Origin: Stomorhina lunata
Taxonomy: Eukaryota > Arthropoda > Insecta > Diptera > Rhiniidae
Assembly: GCA_933228675.1 (NCBI GenBank)
Contig: OW121743.1
Coordinates: 67,065,749 to 67,129,748 of the forward strand
Length of the DNA: 64,000 nucleotides
Direction: 5' to 3'
Position 1 is the stretch's first letter, and every line of letters starts with the position of its first letter. The notes under the pieces were generated by a model. That model made no database searches and was not told the origin of the DNA. It worked only from the letters and a program-made list of their open reading frames with translations. Below are positions 11,976-22,417 of this stretch, in pieces. Made by a program: the position numbers and the translations under genes.

Positions 11976-12479
11976 TTAAAACTATTTTTCTTTAAAAAAT
12001 TTTTTGATAGGAATATTTTTCTATAAAAATTTTTGACCAAAATATTTCTATATTCAAAAATTTTCAAATCTTTAAAGGAAAAAATTTGAGTAAAAAAATT
12101 TTCTATAGAAAAATTTTTGATAAAAAGATTTTCTATAGAAAATTATTTGATGGAAAAATTTTCTATAGAAAAATTTTTCTATAGAATTTTTTTAATGGAA
12201 AAAATTTGAGTAAAAAAATTTTCTATAGAAAAATTTTTGATAAAAAAATTTTCTATAGAAACAAAAAAATTATTTATAGAAAATTTTTGATAAAAAAATT
12301 TTCTATAGAAAAATTTTTGATAAAAAAATTTTCTATAAAAAAATTTTTGTTGAAAATGTTTTCTATAGAAAAATTTTTGATAAAAAAATTTTCTAGAGAA
12401 AAATTTTTGATAAAAAATTGTTAATAGAAAACTTTTTGATAAACAAATTTTTTATAGAAAAATGTTTGATAAAAAATTA
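11976..12479 (+). repeat. Diverged 31-bp satellite, TTTTTGATAAAAA type
   Basis: About 16 units of roughly 31 bp alternating TTTTCTATAGAAAAA and TTTTTGATAAAAAAA. It lies between hammerhead motif A (11810) and hammerhead motif B (12480). The same subfamily recurs at 26010-26395. Confidence 0.88.
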
Positions 12480-12542
12480 GGGATAATCCTCCTGATGAGA
12501 TGGCCTAACCATCCATCGAAACGCGTCGAGGAAAGGTTTCCC
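12480..12542 (+). ncRNA. Type I hammerhead ribozyme motif B
   Basis: All invariant elements are present: CTGATGA at 12492-12498; stem II of five pairs (GATGG 12499-12503 with CCATC 12513-12517), including the standard G-C closing pair; GAAA at 12518-12521; a minimal stem III (AC with GT around a two-base loop); and the preferred cleavage triplet GUC at 12525-12527. Stem I pairs CCTC 12488-12491 with GAGG 12528-12531, and beyond an internal loop GGGA 12480-12483 with TCCC 12539-12542. The very short stem III is typical of hammerheads in Penelope-like elements and retrozymes. A CCAACA/TGTTGG hairpin followed by TTTT lies immediately downstream (12545-12562). Predicted cleavage follows base 12527. 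Confidence 0.85.
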
Positions 12543-12584
12543 CACCAACATTTGTTGGTTTTATCAAAAAACTATTTATTACAA

Positions 12585-12645
12585 TAATAAATAATTGTAA
12601 TGAATTGGGATCTTAGTGCAATACACTACAGTAAAGCTTTTTAAT
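12585..12645 (+). repeat. Dispersed 60-bp block, inverted copy at about 52965-53025
   Basis: The string GGGATCTTAGTGCAATACAC and its flanks recur on the minus strand near 52965-53025. Similarity stops abruptly on the hammerhead side, so this may be the edge of an unrelated dispersed element. Confidence 0.7.
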
Positions 12646-12787
12646 AAAATGTTTGATGTCAGAAAATTTTCGATAAACCTTTTTAAAAATTTTCTGTTGA
12701 CAAATTTTAAATAAAAAAAAATTTCTATACAAAATTTTTGATTAAGATATTTAAAAAAGTGTAGTCGAAAACTTTTTCTTTTTTAAA

Positions 12788-13442
12788 GATGCTCTTTTTC
12801 CTGTATAAAGACAATTATTTGCTAAATTTTGCTTTCATACAAACATTTTTTTCAAAACTTATATATTTAAGCTGTTTCCGTCATTTGGACTTATATGAGA
12901 GCTAGGGTAAAATGTGGACCGATTATCTCGAGATTTGGCAAATTGATTAAAGTTTTTACAAAAATTATGTATGCAAAAAATAAACTCAAAATTCTCATTA
13001 TCTTCAGAGCGTTTTACTGATTTTTGTCTCATTTAGTGGGTTTTGACAGAAAAGTATGTATGGGAGTTATAGTCAAATGTGGACCGAAATTTGGTATAGT
13101 GATTTTAGTTTACATACGGACCTATGGGAGGTACCATAAATAATGAACCAATTTTGACGAATTTCAATAGCCATGGTCCCCTATGAAAAAAATGATATGT
13201 TCCAAATTTCATCAAATTATCTTTAGAATTTCGACCTGTACTTTGATTAAATGGTTTACATGGTGGTCCAGGCAGCCAGCCGTCCAGACGGAAGGACGGA
13301 CTGACATCGCTAAATCGACTCATAAAATAATTTTAAGCCAATTGGTATACTAAAAGGTGGATCTAAAACAAATATTTCTATGCGTTACATACATTAGCAC
13401 AAACTTATAATACCCTTTCCAACTACGATGGTGAGGGGTATA
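12788..13442 (+). mobile_element. GTCY-microsatellite dispersed repeat (mini-me/DINE-1-like)
   Basis: Typical family landmarks are seen: agctagggt, tggaccgatt, a GTCC/GGAC-rich tract (cagacggaaggacggac) and a GTGAGGGGTATAAAAA end. Mini-me and DINE-1 type elements of flies carry an internal GTCY proto-microsatellite; the assignment rests on that. At least seven other copies or fragments lie in the window. This copy lacks the terminal hairpin segment. Confidence 0.6.
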
Positions 13443-13958
13443 AAAATATAGTATAAAGCAAAACGATGTTTTCCATATTTCGATTCACTTTTGACTCTAT
13501 CTTCTTTATCAGACTCTTAATTGCATCCAAATAATATTAGTCGAGATATAACATTTTAAAGGGAACTACTGACAATATATAACCGAACTTTTTTGAATAT
13601 CCAATTTATCTGTTTTAAATTCTATTTAACATCAATATTTAATTTCAATAATTTGCAACAAAATTCAATTTATTTATTATAGCATTTTTATGATCTCATT
13701 ACTAAATAACATTTGTATTCTACTTTCAATTTATTGCGGTTGGAAATTTGTGGCAACTAAAGAAAATTTTGATTAAAGTTTTGTATTATATATTTATTTT
13801 TGATGATTTCAAAAATCAATTCAATTGAAATTAACGTTTCGAGATGAATTTAAATTAGTTATTTAAAGCAACAAATTATAATGTCAAACTTTAATAAATT
13901 ACTGTGATAAATGTTATATTTAATTTTTAAATTTTATATTTTTTATATTTTTTATTAT
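13443..13958. other. AT-rich spacer
   Basis: Nothing recognised. Confidence 0.5.
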
Positions 13959-15677
13959 TAGAGGACAAGTCGCCGCATTCGATATCGATCGAAATGTAAG
14001 ATGTTTTAGAAACATTTATGTAGCATACTTTTAGGATAATCTAAGTAATGTATTACATATCGTCGATCACATGTTGACAACTCATAACGTCGCAACCTGT
14101 GACATTGAAACTTATTTATCAAAAATTCCCTGATAGCAAATGAATTAAATTTAAATTAAATGTTTTGACAAACAAACGGATATGGGCAAATCCTGTGTGA
14201 CGGACGATACATTTGTACGGATTTTGTTGTACATAAATGTATCCCATTGTCGTTCTGCACTAGATATCTTTGCACAGATTTCAGAAAATATTAGCCCATC
14301 GATTGTGCTATCGAATGGCATTTTTTTTAATTTACATACTTCTTTTGGATGAAAAAGATTTTCGATATTCGGACGCTACAAAAAATGGAAGTGATTTTTT
14401 TTCAACACGTGTTTCTATAATTTTCATGAAATCGGTCATAGCAATAAAAAAAATTGTAAATACATTAAAGATAGAGGAAAATCAGAGGATTACAAAACGG
14501 CTTTTATAAAATATTTTTCAACAAAAATCCAGAAATAAACTGTTGCGGACGCTACTTGACGGACGATACACTTTTAACTTGAATGTGTTTTACTAGGAAA
14601 AAAATCATATATCATATTTTTTTTTAAAGATTCATAAATCAGTAAAAAAATTGATTTTATTCGCTTCCGAATTTCATCTCCTTCATTTTCATATTCGCTG
14701 TTAAAATGCGATTTTTTGGCACAATTTAATATTTCACAAAACGGCTACATACAAATATTTATTTAAAGTTTTACACTTTTTACATCTTGTTTTTCGTCGA
14801 AAGAATGCTGCGGCTAGCTGTTAGAGTGTCCCAAAAATCCAAAAAAAATCAAATTTCAAAAGCATCAAATTTGCCCCACTGTATATTTTTTTATCACCTA
14901 ATATCATAAATTTAATCTGTGGTTATAAACAGTATTTTTGCTTTATGAATAAGACAGACATGTGTTCGTAAATTTTGTATTTAATAAATATCATTTTGTA
15001 AAAAATATATACTGTGACGGACGCTACACACATTCCTATACATATTATTCTGTAAAATGCTATATAAACATCTATATATTTTTAGCCTAATTTAAAGCAT
15101 ACTATAAGTTCTCTTTACGAACCAAGTTCAACTGGAGAAAAAAGAAAAATTGCACTTGTCAAATTAAAAAAACCTTTATTTCTGTGACGGACGCTAAACA
15201 CTGTGATCCCTTTTCTACTTTACGTTATTTATATCACTCCAAATACTTTTGATGGGGTTTTTAACATCTTATTGTAAAAAAAGCAGACTTCGAGTCCCAA
15301 CTGAAACGTGATACCTTAATGGATGTTTTGAGATTTTTATGAACTTTTGAAAAACCTATTATTTTTAAAAATGTATAACAATTCGAGATGGGTGCAAGTA
15401 AAGACCTGCCATTCACGAAGAGAGCAATGTATCCGTTATATATTCTAAAGGATCAATATATGGTTAATTGTTCCATAAACACAAATACGCGATTTTGACA
15501 GTTTTAACATTTTGTCCTTGGTTTAATATTTTTCGGATTTACCCATATGCTTAGATATCAAAATTTATTAAATATTTTGCAATATAAATTATTTTTAAAA
15601 TCCCTAAGGTATGTAACACAATATTTGCTTAAAAGTCAAAGTTTTCGATCAATATCGAATGCGGCGATTTGGCCCTA
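13959..15677. mobile_element. 1.7-kb terminal-inverted-repeat element, family unknown
   Basis: The ends are imperfect inverted repeats of about 34 bp sharing the cores TCGCCGCATTCGATAT and GATCGAAA (13969-13994 against 15643-15668 reversed). Both ends begin TAG, as in some hAT elements, but no matching 8-bp target duplication is visible. No transposase frame survives. The interior carries four full copies and two partial copies of the motif TGACGGACGMTAC, all in one orientation, at 14198, 14368 (partial), 14543 (partial), 14557, 15015 and 15185. Confidence 0.6.
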
Positions 15678-17404
15678 GATTAGAACTTGCAAATCATAAC
15701 TTTAGATGTCACCCACAACTTTAAGCTTGATAGCTTAAGTTATGTCTCTAAGTAAAATATATATATATGTATATAAAATTTACTTAAGGTAATAACTGAA
15801 TAATGAAAAAATGTGTACATATACCCACAATGAATGACATTATTCTTAATTGTATTCTAATTTGCTTAAACACTTATTAATTGAATATTTGCAAATTTTA
15901 ATATCTATAAGTAGGAGTTTTATAAACTTTAAAGTTTTCGAAAATTTTTTCACAATCACTTAAATTTTTGGTTATAATTTATATAATGAAAGAACAAGCT
16001 TAAAATCGTAGCTGTTAAAATCATTTTAATACTGACTCATCGACCTAAACAATTTATATGAATTCAATTAAATATTGAAGTTTTTTATTAAACTTGGAAA
16101 CTCAAAACATGCATTGCAAATAAATGTTTGATTTTAAGTGTTTTTAAGACTTTTTGAGATTTTACTATTTAGCTTTTTTTTCAATTTTGTAAGTGTTCGT
16201 TGTAGTTTGGTCACGTACTATAAAAAATATTTAAGTACTTTTTTTTGTTGGCTTTATAATATCAAAACAAAAATATTTGTAGACTTTATAGTGAAGAGAC
16301 ATAGGCCATAAATCGAGGTCTAATAGCTTTGTCAAACATTTGGAATGAAAATTTTAAGTGTTTTGATATCAAATTTCGTATAAACAAAAAGTAAGATAAG
16401 AGTTTTTGATGGAAGATCTTTAAGAAATATATGACTCTTTTGTTAACTTTGCGAATTGAAACGCATTTTCAAAAGCTACGGAATGTCGCTTACGATTATT
16501 TAAATCTAATATATTCTTCATTTATATGTTAAAAAATTTCAATGTTTATTCTAATTACAGGAAGTGCGGGTAATGTGGTATAGTTTTATGTATTCAAATA
16601 TTTTGATGTGTTGTGCTTATATGGATCTATTTGAAAGAATATTTGAAATCCCATAATAAGCGATTTTACATAATATTAAAGTACCACATTATTTTTATTA
16701 GATTTTTACGCGTGAATATTAAAATATAGAGGAACAAACACGGCTCCTGGGCTTATGTAAGTGGTGGGGGTAAACAGAGACAATTGCTTGACATCGCACC
16801 CATTTGCTTTTTAACTTTTCAAGCAATTATTTGTGCTCCATTTAAAAGATCGATACTGAAGAGACCTAAATATAGATAAGTCTGTAAAATAATATGATGA
16901 CAAAATCTAATAAATAAATATTTCAATTCATTGGACCACATTTCATCTTACTGGTATAGGGTATCATATTGTCGGTCTTGACCGACTATAAACTTCTTGA
17001 CTTGTTTTAATATAATTAAACAAATTTCAATATTTTTTTAATAGAATATTATTTTCTAATGATTTTTGATTACTTCGGGTATCTGCAATAAGAATGCCCT
17101 TTCGAAATAGGTGGTGAAAGGGAGATATAAAGCTTTATATTATTAAAGCCTAAACGGCTTTTAAGTATTTAGAAACAGCTTTATCCTAAAGGTGTCATAG
17201 GCTTTATTTTTTTCCGAAACCTGTTCCGAGAAGGGTTCAAAATAGGGCAGTATTCAATCATAGGCCCACAAATTTGAAAAGTCTGTGTTCCGCCTTAAGA
17301 CCTAATCCGGGAAGGGGTCTAATAAAGGTTCAAATAGGGTTGTATGTTATATCTATCATTTAAAAATTGATAAGCTAACTAAAGTAAATTTCTTATAACT
17401 TTTT
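15678..17404. other. AT-rich sequence with short decayed repeat fragments
   Basis: No gene recognised. The end of a GTCY repeat (GTCGGTCTTGACCGACTATA) is seen at about 16972-16991. A 3' splice-like sequence (TTCTAATTACAG) ends at 16560 but no credible exon follows. Confidence 0.45.
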
Positions 17405-17453
17405 AAACTTTTTGTTTGTTTTATGGTACGACCATAAAACAAACAAAAAGTTT
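17405..17453. repeat. Perfect 23-bp palindrome with 3-base loop
   Basis: 17405-17427 is exactly complementary to 17431-17453 around ACG. The arm contains TTTTTGTTTGTTTTATGG, which also occurs alone at about 3420. A hairpin or cruciform is possible. It lies in a region of GTCY repeat fragments and may be a recent fold-back event. Confidence 0.9.
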
Positions 17454-18595
17454 TTCTCCCATATAAATGTGATACCTAGTTTTGAGTGTCTTTATATCAA
17501 GATATAGTAGTTTGGACTTAATTTGGTATCTTTAGAACTTTTAGATAACGGTCCTATATTTGACCTTAGCTCCCATATAATTTTTGATTTCTTGAAAAGT
17601 GATGCTCACTTGATCTCAGTGCTTCTTCTTCTGTTATCTTTGACTTCCAGTGGAGCATAGGGCCTAATATGGGAGGGAGTTATCTTAAAGCCATTCCAAT
17701 GTAATTGGCCTAAGGTTCTAAGATAATTCTTGGTAAAGAAATGCAGCGTCTGTTCAACATGTTAGTTGCGGTTGCAAGCGGGCGGCTGTCTAGGATCCAG
17801 CGCCTTGCTATACAAACGCATATACTACTGCAAGGGTAATCATCAAGAGAAATCCCCCTGTTACGGTAGCTGGCACAAGGATTTTGGAGCTGCCTAATTA
17901 TATGCAAGAACATTATGATAAATAAAACCTCAGTGATGATGGGTATCAAATAGTCGGACTTGACGGACTATAGTGCCTCATATTCTTTTGGTGTTAACAT
18001 ATAATTTTTGACGTTTCTTCGATTAATAGAAAATATTCGATTTTTCAATTAATTAAATTTTTTTTCGATGATTTTTCTATTATTGTAAATTTTTTGATGT
18101 TTTAATAGAAAATTTTTAAACATTTTTTATATATAATCTTTTTTAATTTTTTTATTTAAATTTTTTTTTTGATGTTTTTCGTAATTAAAAAAATATTTTC
18201 GATATTTTTTGCCTAATTGAAATTTTCTATTTTAAACCATAAATTTAGAATTTTTCAACGATTTTTCCGAAATTTGGGATTTTTTAATTTGTCCAAATTT
18301 GGGATTTTGTTCTGGTTAGTTTGCCACTTGTCCAATTAAGTCAAAACAATTACTATTACTCTCCCAAGATTGTTGTATGGTCAAAGGTTTCGGAGTTATT
18401 CATATGCCAATATAAAAAAATGTTAAATTCATAAAAATCGAAAATGGCAAAAATTTAACATCGTTTCTCGCCGATAGTAAAACTTTGACTATCCCAAACA
18501 ATATAAGTCATCATAAAAAGCCATCAATTAGGAATGATTCTATTAGGAATCAGGTGAAAATTACCTAAATTTAGAGAACATTTTTATACCCTTCA
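17454..18595. other. Decayed repeat fragments, no gene
   Basis: GTCY-repeat fragments (agctcccatataa near 17570; gtcggacttgacggactat near 17953) are interrupted by a 45-bp sequence (about 17624-17668) that is also seen at 25485 and 27971. The remainder is AT-rich and unassigned. Confidence 0.45.
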
Positions 18596-18621
18596 CCACC
18601 ATAATTGGAAAGGGTATTATA

Positions 18622-19302
18622 CCCAGCAAAACTTTGGTATTGCCAAGTACTCTGGTAACTGGTTACATTGTAATGACTACATTATACCCTGCGAATAACT
18701 AATAAGTAAATACAAAAGTACTTATTTGTAATTAAAATGGTAAGTTGAACTGAATGGCCCGGGTTCGAATCCCACCAAGACCAACAATTTATTTTTTTGA
18801 TTTTTTTTTATAAAAATGTGTTTTTAAATGATTTTTGAATTTTAAAAACTTAAATATTATCTTCTGTAAAAAAAATGGAAAACTAACTTACGATAATGAA
18901 AAAATACTATCAATACTCAATTTTTATTATGTAGGGGATTTTGGATACCAAGCAACGATTTTGGATACCAAGAGTCAATGTTATATAAAAATTTATACAA
19001 AAAGGAAGACTTAAATTGTTTAAATTAAAAAAAAACTTCTTTATTGTTTACTAAATTCATTAAACATTTACAAAAATTCGTATAGAAATATTTGTCCAAA
19101 AATTACAACAAAGCAAAAAAAAGCAGGGAAAAACAAAGTTATTGTCACATGATTTTGGATCTAAAAATAAAAATTGTTTATATTAATTATAAGCTGCTAA
19201 GTTTTCAACTTATGAAGTAGCTCGGTGGAAGAGTCTCCGCCTAGCAGTCGGAGGGTCTGGGTTCGAGCCCCCAATGGGGTCGTAAGAAAAATTTTTGCTG
19301 GG
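18622..19302. mobile_element. 681-bp CCCAGCAAAA terminal-repeat element
   Basis: Ends CCCAGCAAAACTTT and AAATTTTTGCTGGG are inverted repeats. The trinucleotide ATA flanks both sides (18619-18621 and 19303-19305), and the uninterrupted family sequence has one ATA, so this is a 3-bp target duplication. It has no coding frame and contains two tRNA-like segments. The superfamily is uncertain; 3-bp duplications occur in PIF/Harbinger and CMC groups. Confidence 0.8.
19206..19272 (+). pseudogene. tRNA-like segment (AGC loop) inside the 681-bp element
   Basis: TAGCTCGGTGGAAGAGT resembles a D-arm with A box, CTAGCAG a seven-base anticodon loop with AGC, and GGGTTCGAGCCCC a T-arm with B box. The acceptor stem does not pair and the T stem is flawed, so this is a tRNA-derived relic rather than a working tRNA. 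A second B-box fragment (GGGTTCGAATCCC) is near 18764-18776. Confidence 0.55.
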
Positions 19303-19929
19303 ATAAGTTTGTGCTGATGTACGTAACGCATAAAAAAATTTATCTCAGACCCACCTTTTAGTAAACCAATAGGTTTATAATCACTTTTGAATCGATTTCG
19401 CGATGTCGGTCCGTCCGTTCGTCTGAATGGACGGCTGGCTGGAAATCCATGTAAGCCATGTAATCAAAGTACAGGTCGCAATTCCAAAGATAATTTGATG
19501 AAATTTGGTACAGATAATTTTTTTGATAGTGGATAGGACCATGGCTATTGAAAATTGTCAAAATCGGGTCCATTATTTATGGTACCTCCCATAGGTCCCA
19601 CTTCCCGAAATCGATATTTTGGCCACAAATTATTCTGTCAAAACGCACTAAATGAGACAAAACTCACTTAAAAACTCGTAGATTTGAAGATAATGAGCAT
19701 TTTGAGTTAATTTTTTGCATACATATTTTTTTGTGAAAACTGTAATAGATTTGCCAAATTTTGAGATAATCGGTTGACATTTGACCCTAACTCTCATATA
19801 AGTCCAAAAGACTGAAACAGCATAAATATATAAGTTTTGAAAAAATGTTTAAATGATGGGCATGACCAATTATTTTTTTTACCATCTAACGCCAACTCTA
19901 ACTAAAATAAATTTATTAAGCTCAATATA

Positions 19930-20846
19930 TCGGGTGTTTTTTATTGAGGTATAGAACTTTAAGTTGGCATCACTTTTTTAACTGGCGGCCATTTTGTCAG
20001 CTGTCAAGTGATTAATATTTAGTTTGGTTTGCCATTTCATCATGAACAGGTTGACAAAAGAACAACGCTTGCAAATCGTGCAAATTTATTTCGAAAATAA
20101 TGGTTCAGTTCGCGAAGTTTTCCGCAAGCTCTGTCCATTTTATGGTCGACATAATCGTCCATCAGAGCAATTAATTCGGTTAACCATGGATCGTTTTCGC
20201 ACTACGTTTACTCTATGTGATAATACGCATCCGCAGCGACATCGAACAGTGCGCACCGAAGAAACAATTGCCGCTGTAGAGCAAAGTGTTGAAGAGGACC
20301 CGAATGAATCGATTCGCCACCGTGCACAGCAATTGGAGCTTTGTCCATCAACTTTATGGAAGATTTTGCACAAAGATCTTGGCTTGCGACCTTACAAGAT
20401 CCAGCTTGTGCAAGAATTAAAGCCGCGAGACCATGCAATGCGTCGTGATTTTGGTGTATGGGCCGAAAATGAGATTGATCTCGATGCTGATTTTCATCGC
20501 AAATTGGTCAATTGGCCACCAAGATCGTGCGATTTGACACCGCTGGATTATTTTCTTTGGGGATATGTGAAGTCGCAACAAACCAGAAACGTTAGGGGAC
20601 TTGGAAGCCAACATTCGTGGCGTTATTGCCAACATACGGCCCCATATGCTCGAAAAAGTTGTTGAAAATTAGACCTGTAGAATTGGCTTTATTCGAGGCA
20701 GCCGCGGCGACCACATGTTCGAAATCATATTTAAACATTAATGGCATAAAATTATCCTTCCAATAAAGCCAAATTGATGGACATTAAAACGATTTTCTTG
20801 TGTTTTATTTCAATTCGGAGTTCTATACCTCTCAAAAAACACCCAT
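19930..20846 (+). mobile_element. Internally deleted mariner element, about 917 bp
   Basis: The left end begins at GGGTGTTTTTTATTGAGGTA and the right end is the near-complement CTATACCTCTCAAAAAACAC followed by CC. Both are bordered by TA (19928-19929; 20847-20848), the Tc1/mariner target. It encloses the transposase relic at 20036-20665. Confidence 0.85.
20036..20665 (+). pseudogene. Mariner transposase, internally deleted and frameshifted
   Basis: The N-terminus reads MNRLTKEQRLQIVQIY, the helix-turn-helix DNA-binding start of a mariner transposase normally about 340 residues long. Recognisable family stretches follow: YGRHNRPSEQ, SIRHRAQQLELCPSTLWKIL and LGLRPYKIQLVQELKPRDH. After about residue 148 the protein jumps to VNWPPRSCDLTPLDYFLWG, which carries the third catalytic residue. 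The segment with the first two catalytic aspartates (FSDEAHF and QQDGA regions) is missing. A frameshift after YVKSQQ disrupts the C-terminus. The copy cannot be autonomous but could be mobilised in trans because both ends are intact. I start at the ATG at 20042, just after an in-frame extension; the exact start does not matter in a dead copy. Confidence 0.9.
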
Positions 20847-20856
20847 TAATATTAAA

Positions 20857-21156
20857 ATGTTTATAGTTACTATTTGGTTTTTATTTGTTTTTGTTTTAAT
20901 TATTTTAACAATTTTGAATGTCAAATACAAAAAACAGAGATATTTGTTTTATAGCGACAACAACAACACCAATCAGTGTTCAGCCACGCCAACAATATTT
21001 GATGGCAACGGCAACAAACAACCACAAGCCCAAGAAATACAATTTATTTATTCATTAATTCGCTTAAAACATACGACTTACGCCAAAAAACTAATTGACA
21101 TTGACTTTGTCCTTAAATTAAAAATTTTATATAAAAAGTTTTTTTTTTTTATATAA
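20857..21156 (+). CDS. Possible small membrane-anchored protein or exon, unrecognised
   Basis: This is the only non-repeat open frame here with a protein-like composition. A hydrophobic N-terminal segment (MFIVTIWFLFVFVLIILTIL) is followed by basic residues (KYKKQRY), as in a signal anchor. A polar region rich in Asn and Gln comes next (SDNNNTNQCSATPTIFDG), in locally GC-richer DNA typical of fly exons with CAA/AAC runs. It ends in a low-complexity Lys/Phe tail. I recognise no family. It begins 10 bases past the end of the mariner element, so the insertion may have displaced its promoter. It could be an exon, a decayed gene or chance. Confidence 0.22.
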   Translation: MFIVTIWFLFVFVLIILTILNVKYKKQRYLFYSDNNNTNQCSATPTIFDGNGNKQPQAQEIQFIYSLIRLKHTTYAKKLIDIDFVLKLKILYKKFFFFI

Positions 21157-21486
21157 AAAAAAAACGTTTTTTTTAAAGACTTGGCTTCAAACACTTGTTG
21201 TGGGTAAAGTTTAAAATTTTAAATATAAAAAAACTTTAAACACAAATATTATGTGATTTAAATAGTTAATTAACTTGGGGTTAAGTTAATTTATTAAATT
21301 ATAGACACAAATAAAACATGTAAAACATTCACTTTTGTGGCATTTAATTGGATTAAAAGTTTTTGTAAAATTGTTATTTATAACAATTCTAATTGATTTA
21401 TTGATCTTTTGTAAGATGTGTTAGTCATAGTGCCTTAAGTCGATGTAAGAGAAACCTTGGACTATACATAACCTTTCTGAAATTTA
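21157..21486. other. AT-rich spacer
   Basis: Nothing recognised. Confidence 0.5.
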
Positions 21487-22417
21487 AACAAGTAAGAAAG
21501 TGCTATAGTAGTTCAAGCCCGACCATACGCTACCCTTCACCACTAAGGTCAAAGGTGTTCTTTTTACTAATTAAAGACAAATATTTGCTAAATTTTGCCA
21601 TCATACAAACATATTCTCAACACTTACACATTTAAGCTGTTTCCGTCATTTGGACTTATATGAGAGCTAGGGTCAAACGTAGACCGATGATCTCGAAATT
21701 TGGTGAATTGATTACAGTTGTTACAGAAATTATGTATGCAAAAAATAAACTTAAAATTCTCATTATCTTCGGTTTTACGAGCCTTTTAGTCCCATTTAGT
21801 GCGTTTTGAGAAAAGAGTTTGTATGGGAGCTATGGTCAAATGTGGACCGATTTCAACGAAATTTAGTACAGTGATTAAAGTTTACATAAGCCGTATATGA
21901 TTTAAATTTCGTGAAAAAATATTAATTTTTGTGGCGAATATATCAATTCCGGGAAGTGAGACCTATGGGAGGTGCTATAAATAATGGACCGATTTCGACG
22001 AATTTCAATAGCCATGGTCCCATTATCAAACAAATGATCTGTGCCAAATTTCATCAAATTATCTTTAGAATTGCGACCTGTAGTTTGATTACAAGGTTTA
22101 CATGGGGGTCCAGCCAGCCAGACGGACGGACGGACGGTCATCGCTAAATCGACTCAGAAAGTGATTCTACGCTTATTGGTATACTAAAAGATGGGTCTAA
22201 GACAAATATTTCTATGCGTTACATACATCAGCACAAACTTATAATACGCTTTCCGTGAAGGGTGAAGGGTATAACAAGTAAGAAAGTGCCTTAGTCGATA
22301 TTGACCGACCATATGGTATGGGTACTAAATGATGGGTCTCTGATCATTTTTTCAATGCTTTACAAACATCAGCACATCAGCAAATAGTACCCTTTCCAAG
22401 TATGGTGGTAAGGGGTA
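21487..22417 (+). mobile_element. GTCY dispersed repeat, near full length, plus abutting fragment
   Basis: The full copy spans 21487-22273: AACAAGTAAGAAAGTGCTAT end with the GTTCAAGCCCGAC hairpin remnant, TACCCTTCACCACTAAGG, tggaccgatt, the tract cagacggacggacggacgg, and GGTGAAGGGTATAACAAGTA. A second fragment in the same orientation follows directly (22274-22417). Confidence 0.7.

Larger units (their letters stand above)
18596..19870 (-). mobile_element. GTCY dispersed repeat interrupted by a 681-bp insertion
   Basis: The repeat starts ATACCCTTCACCACCATA at 18596, breaks at 18621, resumes at 19303 with ataagtttgtgctgatg, and runs to about 19870 through the GTCCGTCCGTTCGTCTG tract. The two halves join seamlessly when the insert is removed. 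Confidence 0.75.

Noticed and set aside
14270..14509. 80-codon frame inside the 1.7-kb TIR element as a transposase
   Set aside because: No DDE/D or zinc-finger pattern, and the repeated GACGGACG motif falls in different frames across the element.
18750..18785. Functional tRNA with a GGGTTCGAATCCC T-arm
   Set aside because: Only the T-arm is present; no acceptor, D-arm or anticodon stem pairs around it.
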